Notes: generated by a model not told the origin, from the letters alone. DNA of 64,000 bases from Candidatus Eiseniibacteriota bacterium (GCA_016215625.1 JACRIW010000097.1:1-64000); one strand, 5' to 3'. Positions 24,281-35,746 are shown, counted from the first letter of the stretch. Numbers and translations: made by a program.

Positions 24281-24772
24281 ATGCACCTCCACCACACCTA
24301 CGACCTCTCGTTCCGCCCGAGCCGGTACGGTGACGGGCTCGCGCTCGGCGAGCGCGTGACGATCGCGCGCATCGCGATGTACGAAGAGCCGAACTCGGTC
24401 GCGCTCGAGGCCACGCTCACCGCGAAGGGCTGGCGCTACGCGTTCACGAATCCGTTCGGCTGGCGGCTCGCGCCCGGGCGCGAGCGCTCACGCGACCCGC
24501 TGTCGCTCGGCGAACTGATCGCGTCGCTCGAGAGCGCGCGCGTCGCCGACGGCGAGGACGCGTGGCTCATGTCGCCGATCTGCGGCGGCTTCAACCTGCT
24601 GCCGGGCGACCCGCCGCTCGCCGTGCAGCGCGAGCACCTGCGCCGCGCCACGCAGTTCCCCGTGCCGGCGTCGCCGCTCTACCCGCGCCTGCGCGAGTGG
24701 TACGCCGACCAGCACGACGCCTGGCTCGACCGCCACCTGATCGAGTGCATGGAGCTGCGGGAGCAGGCGTAG
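24281..24772 (+). CDS. Hypothetical protein
   Basis: 163 residues starting MHLHHTYDLSFRPSRYGDGLALGERVTIARIAMYEEP. Codon usage fits the genome and the frame is open across the full span. No motif, signal peptide or membrane segment is recognised; it contains LMSPICGGFNLLPGDPP in the middle and an acidic-aromatic C-terminus. It ends convergently next to the NYN gene. Confidence 0.6.
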   Translation: MHLHHTYDLSFRPSRYGDGLALGERVTIARIAMYEEPNSVALEATLTAKGWRYAFTNPFGWRLAPGRERSRDPLSLGELIASLESARVADGEDAWLMSPICGGFNLLPGDPPLAVQREHLRRATQFPVPASPLYPRLREWYADQHDAWLDRHLIECMELREQA

Positions 24773-24781
24773 CGGCGGAGC

Positions 24782-25387
24782 TCATCCCTCGAGGCAGCGC
24801 TCGTACTCCTCGCGCGTGATCGGCAGCCAGTCCGTGCGATCGATGCCGCGCGAAAACCGCGTGCCCGAGCCCACGGGAAACGCGCTCGCGATCTTGATCC
24901 AGCGCCCCTGCATGCGAGCGATCGCGCGGATCTCGCTCGCGACTTCGCGCAGGTCTTGATCCTGGCTGAACAGCACCGCGACGTCGTAGGCATCCTCACG
25001 CGCCAGCCGCACGACATCGAGGGCGATGCGAACGTCGATGCCCTTCTCTTGGCCGACGCGCACGCGCATGCGCTTGCCGCCTGGGCCGAACGTCGTCTCG
25101 GTTCGATACACGAGATCCCTGCTCACCGTTCGCACGCCGTGGCGGCGCATCTCCGAAAGCTTGAGCACCCAGAAACCTCGCCATCGTGGCGACTCGGCGG
25201 CGCTCGGCAGCCCCGTGTAGGTGTGAATCCCTCCCAACTCCCAGCCGCTCCGCGCGGCAACCAGTTTCGAAAGAGCGACGACGTTGAAGTTGGGGTAAGG
25301 CGTACCGAAAGCGTTTCGAACTGCGTGGAAGAGATTCTGGCCGTCGAAGAAGACGGCAACTCGCTTGTTGCTGGGCTCGGTGAACAT
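24782..25387 (-). CDS. NYN-domain (PIN-like) putative ribonuclease, copy 2
   Basis: 201 residues from ATG 25387 (MFTEPSNKRVAVFFDGQNLFH); the longer frame to 25483 runs through the leader hairpins. Acidic residues are in order: Asp15 (FFDGQNLF), Asp118 in EKGIDVRIALDVVRLA with Asp124, and Asp143/Asp145 in VAVLFSQDQDLREVA. FFDGQN is a close match to LabA/Limkain-type NYN domains. Predicted metal-dependent RNase in the cytosol. Its leader contains two tandem GNRA-capped hairpin repeats, the proximal one ending in an intrinsic terminator 33 bases before the start codon. Confidence 0.85.
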   Translation of the reverse strand: MFTEPSNKRVAVFFDGQNLFHAVRNAFGTPYPNFNVVALSKLVAARSGWELGGIHTYTGLPSAAESPRWRGFWVLKLSEMRRHGVRTVSRDLVYRTETTFGPGGKRMRVRVGQEKGIDVRIALDVVRLAREDAYDVAVLFSQDQDLREVASEIRAIARMQGRWIKIASAFPVGSGTRFSRGIDRTDWLPITREEYERCLEG

Positions 25388-25409
25388 TCGAGCCTCGAGC
25401 GGGGGCGAG

Positions 25410-25454
25410 AAAAAAATAACCCCGTCGAAGGACCTTGCGGTGGATTCGACGGGG
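25410..25454 (-). terminator. Intrinsic terminator in NYN gene 2 leader
   Basis: Minus-strand stem CCCCGUCGAA (25454-25445)/UUCGACGGGG (25429-25420), inner ACC-GCAA-GGU, followed by UUA and seven U residues (25416-25410). A textbook terminator placed before, not after, the gene. Confidence 0.75.
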
Positions 25455-25524
25455 AGGAATCTTTGCTGCATAACCCCGCCCAAAGGCCTTTCGGCTGATT
25501 AGACGGGGAGGAAGTTGCTGCGGC
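25418..25524 (-). repeat. Two tandem ~53-nt hairpin repeat units
   Basis: Each unit on the minus strand reads approximately UUCCUCCCCGUC.AAUC, an upper stem with a GNRA loop (CCGAAAGG or CCGCAAGG), CCUU, then CGGGGUUAU. Unit 2 hairpin spans 25474-25508 (CCCCGUC/GGCGGGG, GAAA loop); unit 1 spans 25420-25454. Loops and internal-loop sequence are conserved between units, suggesting a functional RNA rather than chance hairpins. Confidence 0.65.
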
Positions 25525-25600
25525 CCAAATCCTACGATCCCGGTTTCGGCGCTCGCAACGATTTTCTCGAGCCGCCGCATCAAGCGCTCGCCAAGAAAGC

Positions 25601-25634
25601 CCCCGCCCCATGACCTCGCGGTCACAGGGCGGGG
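25601..25634. terminator. Terminator after ARPP-1-type gene
   Basis: ccccgccc (25601-25608) pairs with gggcgggg (25627-25634), with an inner tgacc-tcgc-ggtca hairpin. On the minus strand a T-rich ctttctt follows. It begins 10 bases beyond the stop codon of 25644-26663. Confidence 0.65.
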
Positions 25635-25643
25635 CGCCCCCCC

Positions 25644-26663
25644 CTACTGCCCGAACACCGCCACATGCGCGGGCGCGTCGTCGACCCACAGGCCGGCGCC
25701 GTGCAGCGCGGGCGACTCGAGCCCGATCGTCGAGCCCATGCCGATGCCGCGACGCGTCAGCACGCGGGCGCCGGCGATGTGCTTGATCCACTCCTGCGGC
25801 GTGCCGGTCACGGGCGCGACCGGCGCTTCCTCGCGCATGCGCCCGAAGAACCCGCGCTTACGCTTCGGCGCACCTGCGGTCGCGAGCATGTCGAGGCCGG
25901 CGAACAGGTAGGACTTCGCGAGCCGATCGCCGATCGACGTCCAGTTCTCCGGCACGCCCAGCACATCGAGCGCCACGAGCCGTCCCTCCGCGCACGCGAG
26001 CAGGCCGACCTGGCCGTCCACGCGCGGCACGTCCTTGAGCATCGCATTCACGTCGGCCTGCGCGTGCTGCGTGAACGCGTGGTAGTTCGCCGAGTCCGAG
26101 CGCACCTCGTGCGTGCTCAGCTTCTCGTCCACGTCGCTCCACAGGCGCGACTGGTCGAGGTGCCCCTGCTCGCGCACTTCACGCACGGCGCGCGCGCGCA
26201 TCATCGGCTCGACCGGCACCTCGGCCACCGCGAACTTCGCCGAGTGCGACACGTGATCCCAGCGGCCGCGCTCGACGCAGCCCACGGGCACGCACGCCTC
26301 GGCGCCGGGCGCGATCATCACGTCCGCGGTCACGACGCGATTCTGCTTCGCGCCCACGATGCTCTCGCCCTCGAGGATCAGCACGGGCAGCTTGCCGAGG
26401 TTGCGGGCGACGACGGTGTTGACCACGCCGCCGGCGTGCTCGCCCACCTGCAGCGCGCCGCTCGCGATCGCGTCGTGCAGCAGCATGGGCGCGGGCCCGA
26501 ACGGACCGGCGTGCACCAGCGGGGTGAACTCGAGCGCGCCGACGCTCGCGGTGTCGGCGATGCGGACCTCGGCGAGCCACCAGGCGAGCTGGCCGGGGAT
26601 CTGGTGGTAAGGCGCGAAAGGCTGGGGCTGGCGCGAGTCGGGACCGGGGATCATGCGCGTCAT
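25644..26663 (-). CDS. ARPP-1 (DUF6569)-type protein
   Basis: 339 residues from ATG 26663 (MTRMIPGPDSRQPQPF), preceded by GGAG at 7 nt. The protein resembles the ARPP-1 family: LVHAGPFGPAPMLLHDAIASGALQVGE, then NLGKLPVLILEGESIVGAKQNRVV, MIAPGAEACVPVGCVERGRW and SRLWSDVDEKLST. The family is described in genomic surveys as associated with ADP-ribosylation/phosphatase-like enzymes, but its reaction is not established. A variable C-terminus follows (KRKRGFFGRMREEAP). No signal peptide. Divergent from an XRE/S24-like regulator with shared palindromes between them, which probably controls it. Confidence 0.75.
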   Translation of the reverse strand: MTRMIPGPDSRQPQPFAPYHQIPGQLAWWLAEVRIADTASVGALEFTPLVHAGPFGPAPMLLHDAIASGALQVGEHAGGVVNTVVARNLGKLPVLILEGESIVGAKQNRVVTADVMIAPGAEACVPVGCVERGRWDHVSHSAKFAVAEVPVEPMMRARAVREVREQGHLDQSRLWSDVDEKLSTHEVRSDSANYHAFTQHAQADVNAMLKDVPRVDGQVGLLACAEGRLVALDVLGVPENWTSIGDRLAKSYLFAGLDMLATAGAPKRKRGFFGRMREEAPVAPVTGTPQEWIKHIAGARVLTRRGIGMGSTIGLESPALHGAGLWVDDAPAHVAVFGQ

Positions 26664-26684
26664 GGCAGGCTCCATTTGTTTTGT

Positions 26685-26699
26685 GACCATTCAGTGGTC
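26685..26699. promoter_or_regulatory. Palindromic operator 1 (ARPP-1/XRE intergenic)
   Basis: GACCA-ttcag-TGGTC, a perfect 5-bp inverted repeat just upstream of the ARPP-1-type gene start. Confidence 0.5.
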
Positions 26700-26776
26700 G
26701 CAGGCCGGGCATACGAAACACCCGCCGGCAGCGCTCGGGGGGCGGGCCAGCGGAAGGCGAACGGGCGGCACCATAA

Positions 26777-26790
26777 GACCATTGTGACCA
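26777..26790. promoter_or_regulatory. Related operator 2 (direct GACCA repeat)
   Basis: gaccattgtgacca repeats the GACCATT core of operator 1, about 50 bases before the XRE gene. The pair suggests one regulator binding both promoters. Confidence 0.4.
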
Positions 26791-26838
26791 GAAAGCAAGA
26801 ACAAATATCCGGACCGCTGTGTTAGTGTCCGCGACCGC

Positions 26839-27807
26839 ATGAACGAAGACGCTCCCCGCAAGCGCGGCCGCCCGTCGCGGCCCACCACGAACGCCATGGG
26901 CCAGTACCTCCGCTCGCTCCGCGAGGAGCGCGGGCTGACGGTGCGCGAACTCGCGCGCGCGGTGGGGCTGCCCGAAAGCTCGGCCTCCTACATCTCCCAG
27001 CTCGAGGCCGGCCTCAAGGCGCCGAACCCCGAGCTGGCGGTCGTCCTGGGCCAGCAGCTGCGCGATCGCCAGGGGATCTTCCGGCTCTGGGCGCTCACGA
27101 GCCCGCGCGCGAACGATCCGCGCACGGTGGCGATGGCGCTGCGCGAGCTGTCGCGCCTGCTCGGCGACCCGAGCATCGCGCCCGACTCACTGTTCGACGA
27201 CTACCGCCGCACGCGCATCGAGCACGCCGGCGAATCGCTCGCGGCCCGGCGCATCCCGCCGCCGGACGACACGTTCGACGAACCGGCGATCGCACGCCTG
27301 TCGAGAAGCGAAGAGCCGGCCTTCGCCGCCTTCGCGCTCGAACGGCGTCACGACGGCGGCGACGTGCGGATTCCGTTCGTGATCGAGGACGTGCTGCTCC
27401 ACTCGCACGTCGGCGAGGACCTGCTCGATCCGCACACGCTCGAGCACTACTCGAACCGCACGCTGCGCCTGGACGCGGCCTCCGCGCGCACGCTGCCGCT
27501 GCACGGCGCGTTCGCGTGCGAGGTCACCGACCGCCTGCGCGCGCGCGTCTCGCAGCTGCTGCGCTCGGGCGACGTGATCGTCTTCACGCGCGAGGTGCTG
27601 CCGATCGTGCCGCAGGACGTCTACCTCGTGCGCTCGCGGCGCCAGCACGGGCTGGTGCTCTCGCTCGTCATGCACAACGGCGAGGAGCTGCTGCTGCTGC
27701 CCGACCAGGGCCGGAGCGACTTCGAAGTGATGCCCGCACGCTCCCCACACGAGCTTCGCGAGCTGCTGATCGCGCACGTCGCGCGCGTCATCCGCTACCC
27801 GCGCTAG
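26839..27807 (+). CDS. XRE-family regulator with S24/LexA-like C-terminus
   Basis: 322 residues, ATG start without a clear ribosome site. HTH at residues 18-75 (MGQYLRSLREERGLTVRELARAVGLPESSASYISQLEAG). The C-terminal half (HGAFACEVTDRLRARVSQLLRSGDVIVFTREVLP, then QDVYLVRSRR and GEELLLLP) has the beta pattern of S24 peptidase-type repressors such as LexA or CI. The Ser-Lys dyad is not evident, so it may sense without self-cleavage. Divergent from the ARPP-1-type gene. Confidence 0.7.
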   Translation: MNEDAPRKRGRPSRPTTNAMGQYLRSLREERGLTVRELARAVGLPESSASYISQLEAGLKAPNPELAVVLGQQLRDRQGIFRLWALTSPRANDPRTVAMALRELSRLLGDPSIAPDSLFDDYRRTRIEHAGESLAARRIPPPDDTFDEPAIARLSRSEEPAFAAFALERRHDGGDVRIPFVIEDVLLHSHVGEDLLDPHTLEHYSNRTLRLDAASARTLPLHGAFACEVTDRLRARVSQLLRSGDVIVFTREVLPIVPQDVYLVRSRRQHGLVLSLVMHNGEELLLLPDQGRSDFEVMPARSPHELRELLIAHVARVIRYPR

Positions 27808-28226
27808 CGATGGCTGGCTGCGAGCACGTGCGAGCGGGTACTCGCAGCAGCGAGCAGCAGCCAGCGTCGAGCGTCGATCGGAGACCGCGAACGCCCTCCG
27901 CTCCCCCGCCAAACGTGCCGCCCCGGTCAAATCCCCCGAACTTTCTTTCGTGCGCGAGCAGCCGCCCTCATCGCCCATCGCCCGGGAAAAAACCTTCAAA
28001 GCGTGCGCCACACGCAACTTGACCCCGAAATCGCTCGCCGCGACGCCGGGGATCGGCCCACGACCTCACGCGAATGAGTCCTATCTATTTCCCTCGAACT
28101 CACCGATAGTCCATGCGGTCACCGGATGAACTCCGGGGGCAACGGTCACAGAGACCGGACGTCGCCGCGGCGGTTATCGCGGCAATCAGTGCGGACCTTC
28201 GGGTCCGGGTACATCAGGAGTTTCAA
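27808..28226. other. Intergenic with cspA 5' leader
   Basis: No gene is supported in this 419-base stretch. A hairpin CGGACC-TTCG-GGTCCG (28192-28207) with a UUCG tetraloop lies 13 bases before the cspA ribosome site, part of a long untranslated leader typical of cold-shock genes. Confidence 0.55.
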
Positions 28227-28427
28227 GTGGCGAGTGGCACCGTGAAGTGGTTCAACGAAGCCAAGGGCTTCGGTTTCCTTTCGCAGGCGGATGGCGAAGA
28301 CGTGTTCGTGCATTTCTCCGCGATCGCCGGCGACGGCTTCAAGACCCTCGCCGAAGGCGAAGCGGTCGAGTTCGAAGTCACGCGTGGCCCGAAGGGCCTG
28401 CAGGCTGCGAACGTTCGCAAGGCCTAG
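28227..28427 (+). CDS. cspA: Cold-shock protein
   Basis: 66 residues from GTG 28227, with AGGAG 7-8 nt upstream; upstream in-frame codons belong to the leader. The OB-fold signature is intact: [14 protein letters not shown] (RNP-1 KGFGF) and DVFVHFSAI (RNP-2), ending [13 protein letters not shown]. Binds single-stranded RNA/DNA as a chaperone. Single gene with its own strong terminator. Confidence 0.95.
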   Translation: MASGTVKWFNEAKGFGFLSQADGEDVFVHFSAIAGDGFKTLAEGEAVEFEVTRGPKGLQAANVRKA

Positions 28428-28450
28428 TCACTCGCAAGGGTGAGTAGAAA

Positions 28451-28478
28451 AGGGCGGCGTCCTCACGGACGCCGCCCT
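28451..28478. terminator. Strong bidirectional terminator
   Basis: 12-bp perfect stem agggcggcgtcc/ggacgccgccct with a tcac loop, followed by ttcgtatttt on the plus strand and ttttct on the minus strand. Serves cspA and the cytochrome gene. Confidence 0.85.
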
Positions 28479-28508
28479 TCGTATTTTGCCCGCGTGTCGC
28501 TCCCCCGG

Positions 28509-29975
28509 CTATCGCACCACTGTCACCCTCGCCGCGGACGTGCGCCCGTCCTGCTGCCAGCGCGCGAAGTACGTGCCCGGCCCCACGCGCACACCGCGTG
28601 CGTCGCGCCCGTCCCAGGCGAGTACGACCCGCGCGCTCGCGGGCGTCGCCTCGAGCATGCGCACGATCCGCCCCTGCGCGTCGTGCACGAGCAGCCGGCC
28701 GCTCACGCCCGGCGTCGCGCCCGCGCCGAACGAGCACGCCTGGCGCACGGGGTTCGGAGAGACACTCAGCCGGGCCGCGGAAGCGAGCAGTTCGTCGCCG
28801 ACGCCCGCCGTGCTGGCGACGTGCGGCCCGCCGCCCTGCGGCACGCCGTCGCCGTGGCACACCGCGCACTCGCGCAGCGTCCCCGCGTAGCCCTGCAGCG
28901 CGACGTTGTTCGCGTTGTCGTTCTCCTCCCGGCTCGGGAAGTCCGCGTGCGTGCTGCCGTGACACGCCTCGCACGCGACGCCGCCGTGGCCGGTGCTCAT
29001 GCGATAGAGCTTGCCGGGCTGCTCGGCGTACGCGGCGCCGTGGCAGGTGCCGCACGAGGGCTCGTTGGCCCACGGCACCCGGCCGTTCTCGATCGAGCTC
29101 GCCATGGCCGCCATGTTGCCGTGGCAGCTCTGGCAGCTCAGCGCATGGCGCTGGCTCATCGCGCCGCGCAGGCACTGCGTCTTCGGTCCCGGGTGGCACT
29201 TGTTGCACAGGTCCACGCCGCTCATCTGCTGGTCGAGGAACTGGTGCCGGTCGTGGATCTGGAACGAGAAGTAGCGCGCTTCGGGCCTGCCGGCGGTGCC
29301 CAGCGCGGGCGAAGCGTGGCACTTCGCACACAGGATCGGACGCACGTTCGGATCGAAGCCCGCGACGCGCGGATGCCCGTTGAGGATGCCGTTGATGCTC
29401 GCGTGGCAGCCCGAACTGACACAGTTCACTTCGATGGACACCGGGATCACGGGCGTGCTGCGCGCGAGTTCGTGCCCTTGCGTATCGCGCGCGATCACGA
29501 GCGCCCTCTGGTAGGGCTTCTCGACCGTCGGCTGCGCGTCGTCGAAGGGCGTGATGGGAATGCCCTTCGCCTCGTACATCGAGCCGCCCGCGGGATCGAG
29601 CGTGCCCGTGAGTCCCTTGCCCGTCAGGCCGACGTCGGGCGGCAGCGTCACGCCGAAGATCGCGGGCGCGTACGTCCAGAAGTCGGTCTTGCCCATGGAC
29701 GTCGTGTTGCCCGGGATCGAGTACTCGAGGTCCACCCCGCTCACGAGCAGGTAGGGCTTCGACGTGGCGCTGCCGCGGCGAATGACCTGCGCCTGCAGGT
29801 TGTTGAACGGCGGCAACACCATGAAGTCGGCGCTCCACTGGTTCATGCAGTGCATGCCCAGGTCGTTCCAGGAGAGCACGACGTGGTCGCCGAGCGGCGG
29901 AATGGCCGCGGCGATGCCGGCGGTACCGACCAGGACGGCGGCGGCGAACAGCGCGAGGCGGGTGCGGCGGGGCAT
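28509..29975 (-). CDS. Secreted multiheme c-type cytochrome with sorting tail
   Basis: 488 residues. Signal peptide at 1-24 (MPRRTRLALFAAAVLVGTAGIAAA). Six CxxCH heme sites (CAKCH, CNKCH, CQSCH, CGTCH, CEACH, CAVCH) plus a C-VSSG-CH site, spread over residues ~175-365. The N-terminal third has LGDHVVLSWNDLGMHCMNQWSADF and no heme. The last 75 residues (SVSPNPVRQACSF to AARVTVVR) are a FlgD-like sorting domain with WDGRDARGVRVGPGTYFARW. Likely an exported or surface electron-transfer protein; no reductase catalytic motif is recognised. Confidence 0.85.
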   Translation of the reverse strand: MPRRTRLALFAAAVLVGTAGIAAAIPPLGDHVVLSWNDLGMHCMNQWSADFMVLPPFNNLQAQVIRRGSATSKPYLLVSGVDLEYSIPGNTTSMGKTDFWTYAPAIFGVTLPPDVGLTGKGLTGTLDPAGGSMYEAKGIPITPFDDAQPTVEKPYQRALVIARDTQGHELARSTPVIPVSIEVNCVSSGCHASINGILNGHPRVAGFDPNVRPILCAKCHASPALGTAGRPEARYFSFQIHDRHQFLDQQMSGVDLCNKCHPGPKTQCLRGAMSQRHALSCQSCHGNMAAMASSIENGRVPWANEPSCGTCHGAAYAEQPGKLYRMSTGHGGVACEACHGSTHADFPSREENDNANNVALQGYAGTLRECAVCHGDGVPQGGGPHVASTAGVGDELLASAARLSVSPNPVRQACSFGAGATPGVSGRLLVHDAQGRIVRMLEATPASARVVLAWDGRDARGVRVGPGTYFARWQQDGRTSAARVTVVR

Positions 29976-30140
29976 GACGTCCTCCAGTACGAAGGGTGCA
30001 GCAAGACTGGTGACGTGGGGTACCGGATAGGAGCCCTGCCTGCCGCAAAGGATACGCGGGCCGGACGAGATTGCCGGCGCCCGAATGCGCGCTCGAACTC
30101 GCGGTTTGGAGACGGCGAACCCCGCGGGTTCTCCCGGCGG

Positions 30141-33008
30141 TCAATCCACCAGCGCGAGCCGCCTCGCCACGCGCCGGCCGCCCGAGTCGGCGACCACGAA
30201 GTACACGCCCGATCGCAGCGCGCGCCCCGCGCCGTCGCGGCGGTCCCACGTGAGCTGCTGGTCGCCCGCCTCGAGCACGCCGTCGTGCAGCGTGGCCACG
30301 ACCGCGCCGCGCACGTCCATCACGCGCACCCGCACCGCGCCGCGCTGCGACAGGCGGAACGCGATCGTCGCGGCCGCCACGCGAGCGGACGGATTCGGGA
30401 ACACGTTCAGCCCGCGCACGCGTCCCTCCGCGCCCGCACCCGTGTCGGTCGGTTCGGGCATGGGGCGAATCCGATAGGTGGCCATCTCCTGGCGTGCGAG
30501 TGCGTCGGTGAGCACGCCCGCGTCGGCGACCGCGCCGCTCACGTCGGTCTCGATGTGCGTGGTGTGCGTCGCGACGATCTCCCCCACCCGCGGCAACGAG
30601 AGCGAGAACGTGCGCGGCGCGTTCGCGAGGTTCCAGACGCGCACGATCGTGCCCGTGGCGGCGCCGTCGTCGGCGGGCTTGAGCGCCCACAGCAGCACGT
30701 CGGGTGACGGCATGCGCACGAAGCACAGCGTGTCCGCGGGCAGCGGCCCGGCGGCGGCGCCGGTCAGCCGCGCCGAAACGAACGGATTCTGGTGCTCGAG
30801 CGAGAAGCGCATCGCCGCGGCCGGGTCGTACGTGCCGTGCCGCTGCAGCGCGAAGCGATTGAGGAACTGCGTGTCGCCGCCCTGATTGAGGATGCCGTAC
30901 GCCGTGCCGTCCACCTGCATGCCCACGACCGCGCGGATCTGCGGCGAGCCCGCGTCGAGCGTGGTCGTCGTGCTCGCGCCGAGCTGGAAGAACGAGCAGT
31001 CGGCGTTCGAGAGCGTCACGCCGCGCGCGGCCTCCGAGAAGTCGGCGAAATGCCCGAACGTGAGGTAGTCCGTGCGCGTGTTCGCGTCCGCGTAGTCGCC
31101 GCCGGCGGCCGCGCGCGCGGCGGTCGCGATCATGCCGACCTCCTCGTGGCGCACGGTGGGCGCGGTCAAGTTGAAGCGCGAGAAGTACTCGGCGAGGCCC
31201 GAAAAGTTCGCCGTGATCGTGTTCTCGATCTCCACGCGATCCACGCCGGCATACAGCGTCACGCGCGTCGTGTGCGCGGGCGTGCTCGGCGCGCTCACGC
31301 GCAGCGTGGTCGAGACCGGCCCGCTGCTCTCGAGCGACACCGTGCCGTTGCCGGTCGCCAGGTCGTTCAGCCAGCTGCCGGCGGCGACCAGGTTGCGGTC
31401 GCCGTCGCGATGATCCACGACGCTCGTGAGCTGGCCGCGCGTGCCGAGCGTCACCGCATACCGCCCGTCGTCCATCATGGCGCCGAGCACGGAGGCCGAC
31501 GCGGGCCAGGCTGCGGGCGCGCCCGGCTGCACTTCGTAGACGCGATAGCCCACCGAGGGCACGGCGCTCGCGCGGATGCGCAGCGCGCCCGAGGGCAGCG
31601 TCTGGCTCGGCACTTCGGCGCCGCTCGCCACGTCGATCACCCGGCGCGGCGCGGCGACGCTCGTCGTGAGATCGGCGTAGTCCGTGCGCACCCACGAGAG
31701 CGGATTGAAGACCAGGTGACGCTCGGCGGCGCCCGGCTTCGCGACGTCCGCGGCGACCTGCGCGAGCGCGTCGGACTGCAGCGTGTTCACGTAGGCCTCG
31801 AGCAGCGCGAGCTGGTCGCGCTGGAACTGCGCGCGCACGCTGCGCGCCACGGGGCCGTCGGCGGTCCAGTCGTGCTCGTAGTACAGCCCCGCGGCCATGA
31901 ACGCGAGGTCGCGCGCGCTCTCACGCCCGGCCATGAAAGCGGGGTGCGCCTGCGTCGCGATCGTCGCGAGCGCCTCGGCCGTGCGCAGCTTCTCGAGCGC
32001 GCGCCGGAAGCGCGCGGTCGTGTTCCCCATGGACGCCTGGTAGAGCTCCCATTCGTTGCCGAAACTGCCCGAGAACGTGGGCAGCGACGCGCCGTACGTG
32101 GCGAGGAAGTCCTCGAAGAAGTCGACTTCGTTCGAGACGATCACGCGGCGGTTGGCGTTGCTCTTCTGCATGGACGTCGTGAGGAATCCGGTCGTGCGTG
32201 TGTCGAGCGCGTCGCCGCCGTAGCCGAATGCCGCGGACACGTCCGGGTACGGCCACAAGGCCGCGAAGGCGCCGCTCTCGAGATGGGTGACCATGTTGCC
32301 GAGCGAGGACGCCTCGAGGTAGCCGCCGATGCCCGTCGTGCCGTTGGTCATCGTGTTCCACTTCATGGTGACGCCCTGTCCGTCCGGCCCGACGTAGCGG
32401 TAGATCTCGCGCGGCCGCGGCGCGTAGCTCGTGCGCGTGGCGCAACCGCACACGCCGCGCCACGAGTACAGCGCGCCGGAGCCCGCCCAGAGCGACGCGA
32501 GCCCGGCGGGCAGCGTCTGGTTCTCCATCGCCACCGCGAGCGGGAAGCGCAGGCCGAAGCGCCGCTCGAGCCGGCCCGCGTAGTACATGCTGCGCAGCAC
32601 GGCCTCGGCCGGCGAGCCGCCGTAGCAGAGCACGGCGTTGTTGAGCGGCATGCTGATGTTGCCGGCGCGCACGTGGTTCATGAGCCTCGCGAACTGCGCC
32701 GGCGTGCGGTTGCGCTCGTACTCCCACATCCACAGGCTGCAGTCGGCGTTGAAACGGCCGCGCGAGTCCACGGGATTACTCACGGTGGACTCCGCCTGCG
32801 CCATGTAGAAGTCGAGCATGCCGAGGAACGCGGTTCGGTAGGTCACGTCGTCCGCGGTCCAGAAGTAGTCCGTGTGCTCGTCGTTCGCGAGGTAGATGCG
32901 CTTGACCGCGTGCGCGGGCACGGCGCCGGTCACGAGAACCGACGACGCGAACAGGGCGACAGCTGCGAATCGTGTCGCGGCGCGCACGAGTGATCGGGCC
33001 GAGGGCAT
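30141..33008 (-). CDS. Secreted GH38-like alpha-mannosidase family protein
   Basis: 955 residues with a signal peptide (residues 1-34, ending VPAHA). The start of the mature protein, RIYLANDEHTDYFWTADD (His45, Asp47), corresponds to the N-terminal metal-binding HxD of GH38 enzymes, followed by a helical region and beta-sandwich domains (LVFNPLSWVRTDYADL, then VGYRVYEV). The pattern is divergent from characterised mannosidases, so the substrate is uncertain. The C-terminal 90 residues (LNVFPNPSARVAAATI to RRLALVD) are a FlgD-like tail. It diverges from the kinase gene at 33184. Confidence 0.7.
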   Translation of the reverse strand: MPSARSLVRAATRFAAVALFASSVLVTGAVPAHAVKRIYLANDEHTDYFWTADDVTYRTAFLGMLDFYMAQAESTVSNPVDSRGRFNADCSLWMWEYERNRTPAQFARLMNHVRAGNISMPLNNAVLCYGGSPAEAVLRSMYYAGRLERRFGLRFPLAVAMENQTLPAGLASLWAGSGALYSWRGVCGCATRTSYAPRPREIYRYVGPDGQGVTMKWNTMTNGTTGIGGYLEASSLGNMVTHLESGAFAALWPYPDVSAAFGYGGDALDTRTTGFLTTSMQKSNANRRVIVSNEVDFFEDFLATYGASLPTFSGSFGNEWELYQASMGNTTARFRRALEKLRTAEALATIATQAHPAFMAGRESARDLAFMAAGLYYEHDWTADGPVARSVRAQFQRDQLALLEAYVNTLQSDALAQVAADVAKPGAAERHLVFNPLSWVRTDYADLTTSVAAPRRVIDVASGAEVPSQTLPSGALRIRASAVPSVGYRVYEVQPGAPAAWPASASVLGAMMDDGRYAVTLGTRGQLTSVVDHRDGDRNLVAAGSWLNDLATGNGTVSLESSGPVSTTLRVSAPSTPAHTTRVTLYAGVDRVEIENTITANFSGLAEYFSRFNLTAPTVRHEEVGMIATAARAAAGGDYADANTRTDYLTFGHFADFSEAARGVTLSNADCSFFQLGASTTTTLDAGSPQIRAVVGMQVDGTAYGILNQGGDTQFLNRFALQRHGTYDPAAAMRFSLEHQNPFVSARLTGAAAGPLPADTLCFVRMPSPDVLLWALKPADDGAATGTIVRVWNLANAPRTFSLSLPRVGEIVATHTTHIETDVSGAVADAGVLTDALARQEMATYRIRPMPEPTDTGAGAEGRVRGLNVFPNPSARVAAATIAFRLSQRGAVRVRVMDVRGAVVATLHDGVLEAGDQQLTWDRRDGAGRALRSGVYFVVADSGGRRVARRLALVD

Positions 33009-33183
33009 CGGGTCGAGGGGCTCCTTGCGGCTCGCGGGTCTCTGGGGGGGGACGAAAGTCTAGCGAGCCGGAGCGCTTTCCGGCGACGAAACTCCGTGTG
33101 AACGGGTCGCACTGGGGCACCCGACCCAGCGCCCGCCAAAGAGGTCTCGACACGCTGCCCGGGCTTTGCGAGATTCCGCGCCC

Positions 33184-35706
<2,523 letters not shown>

Positions 35707-35746
35707 CGCCCGCCGCCACGTCGGCGGCACGGGGCGCCGCCGCGCC

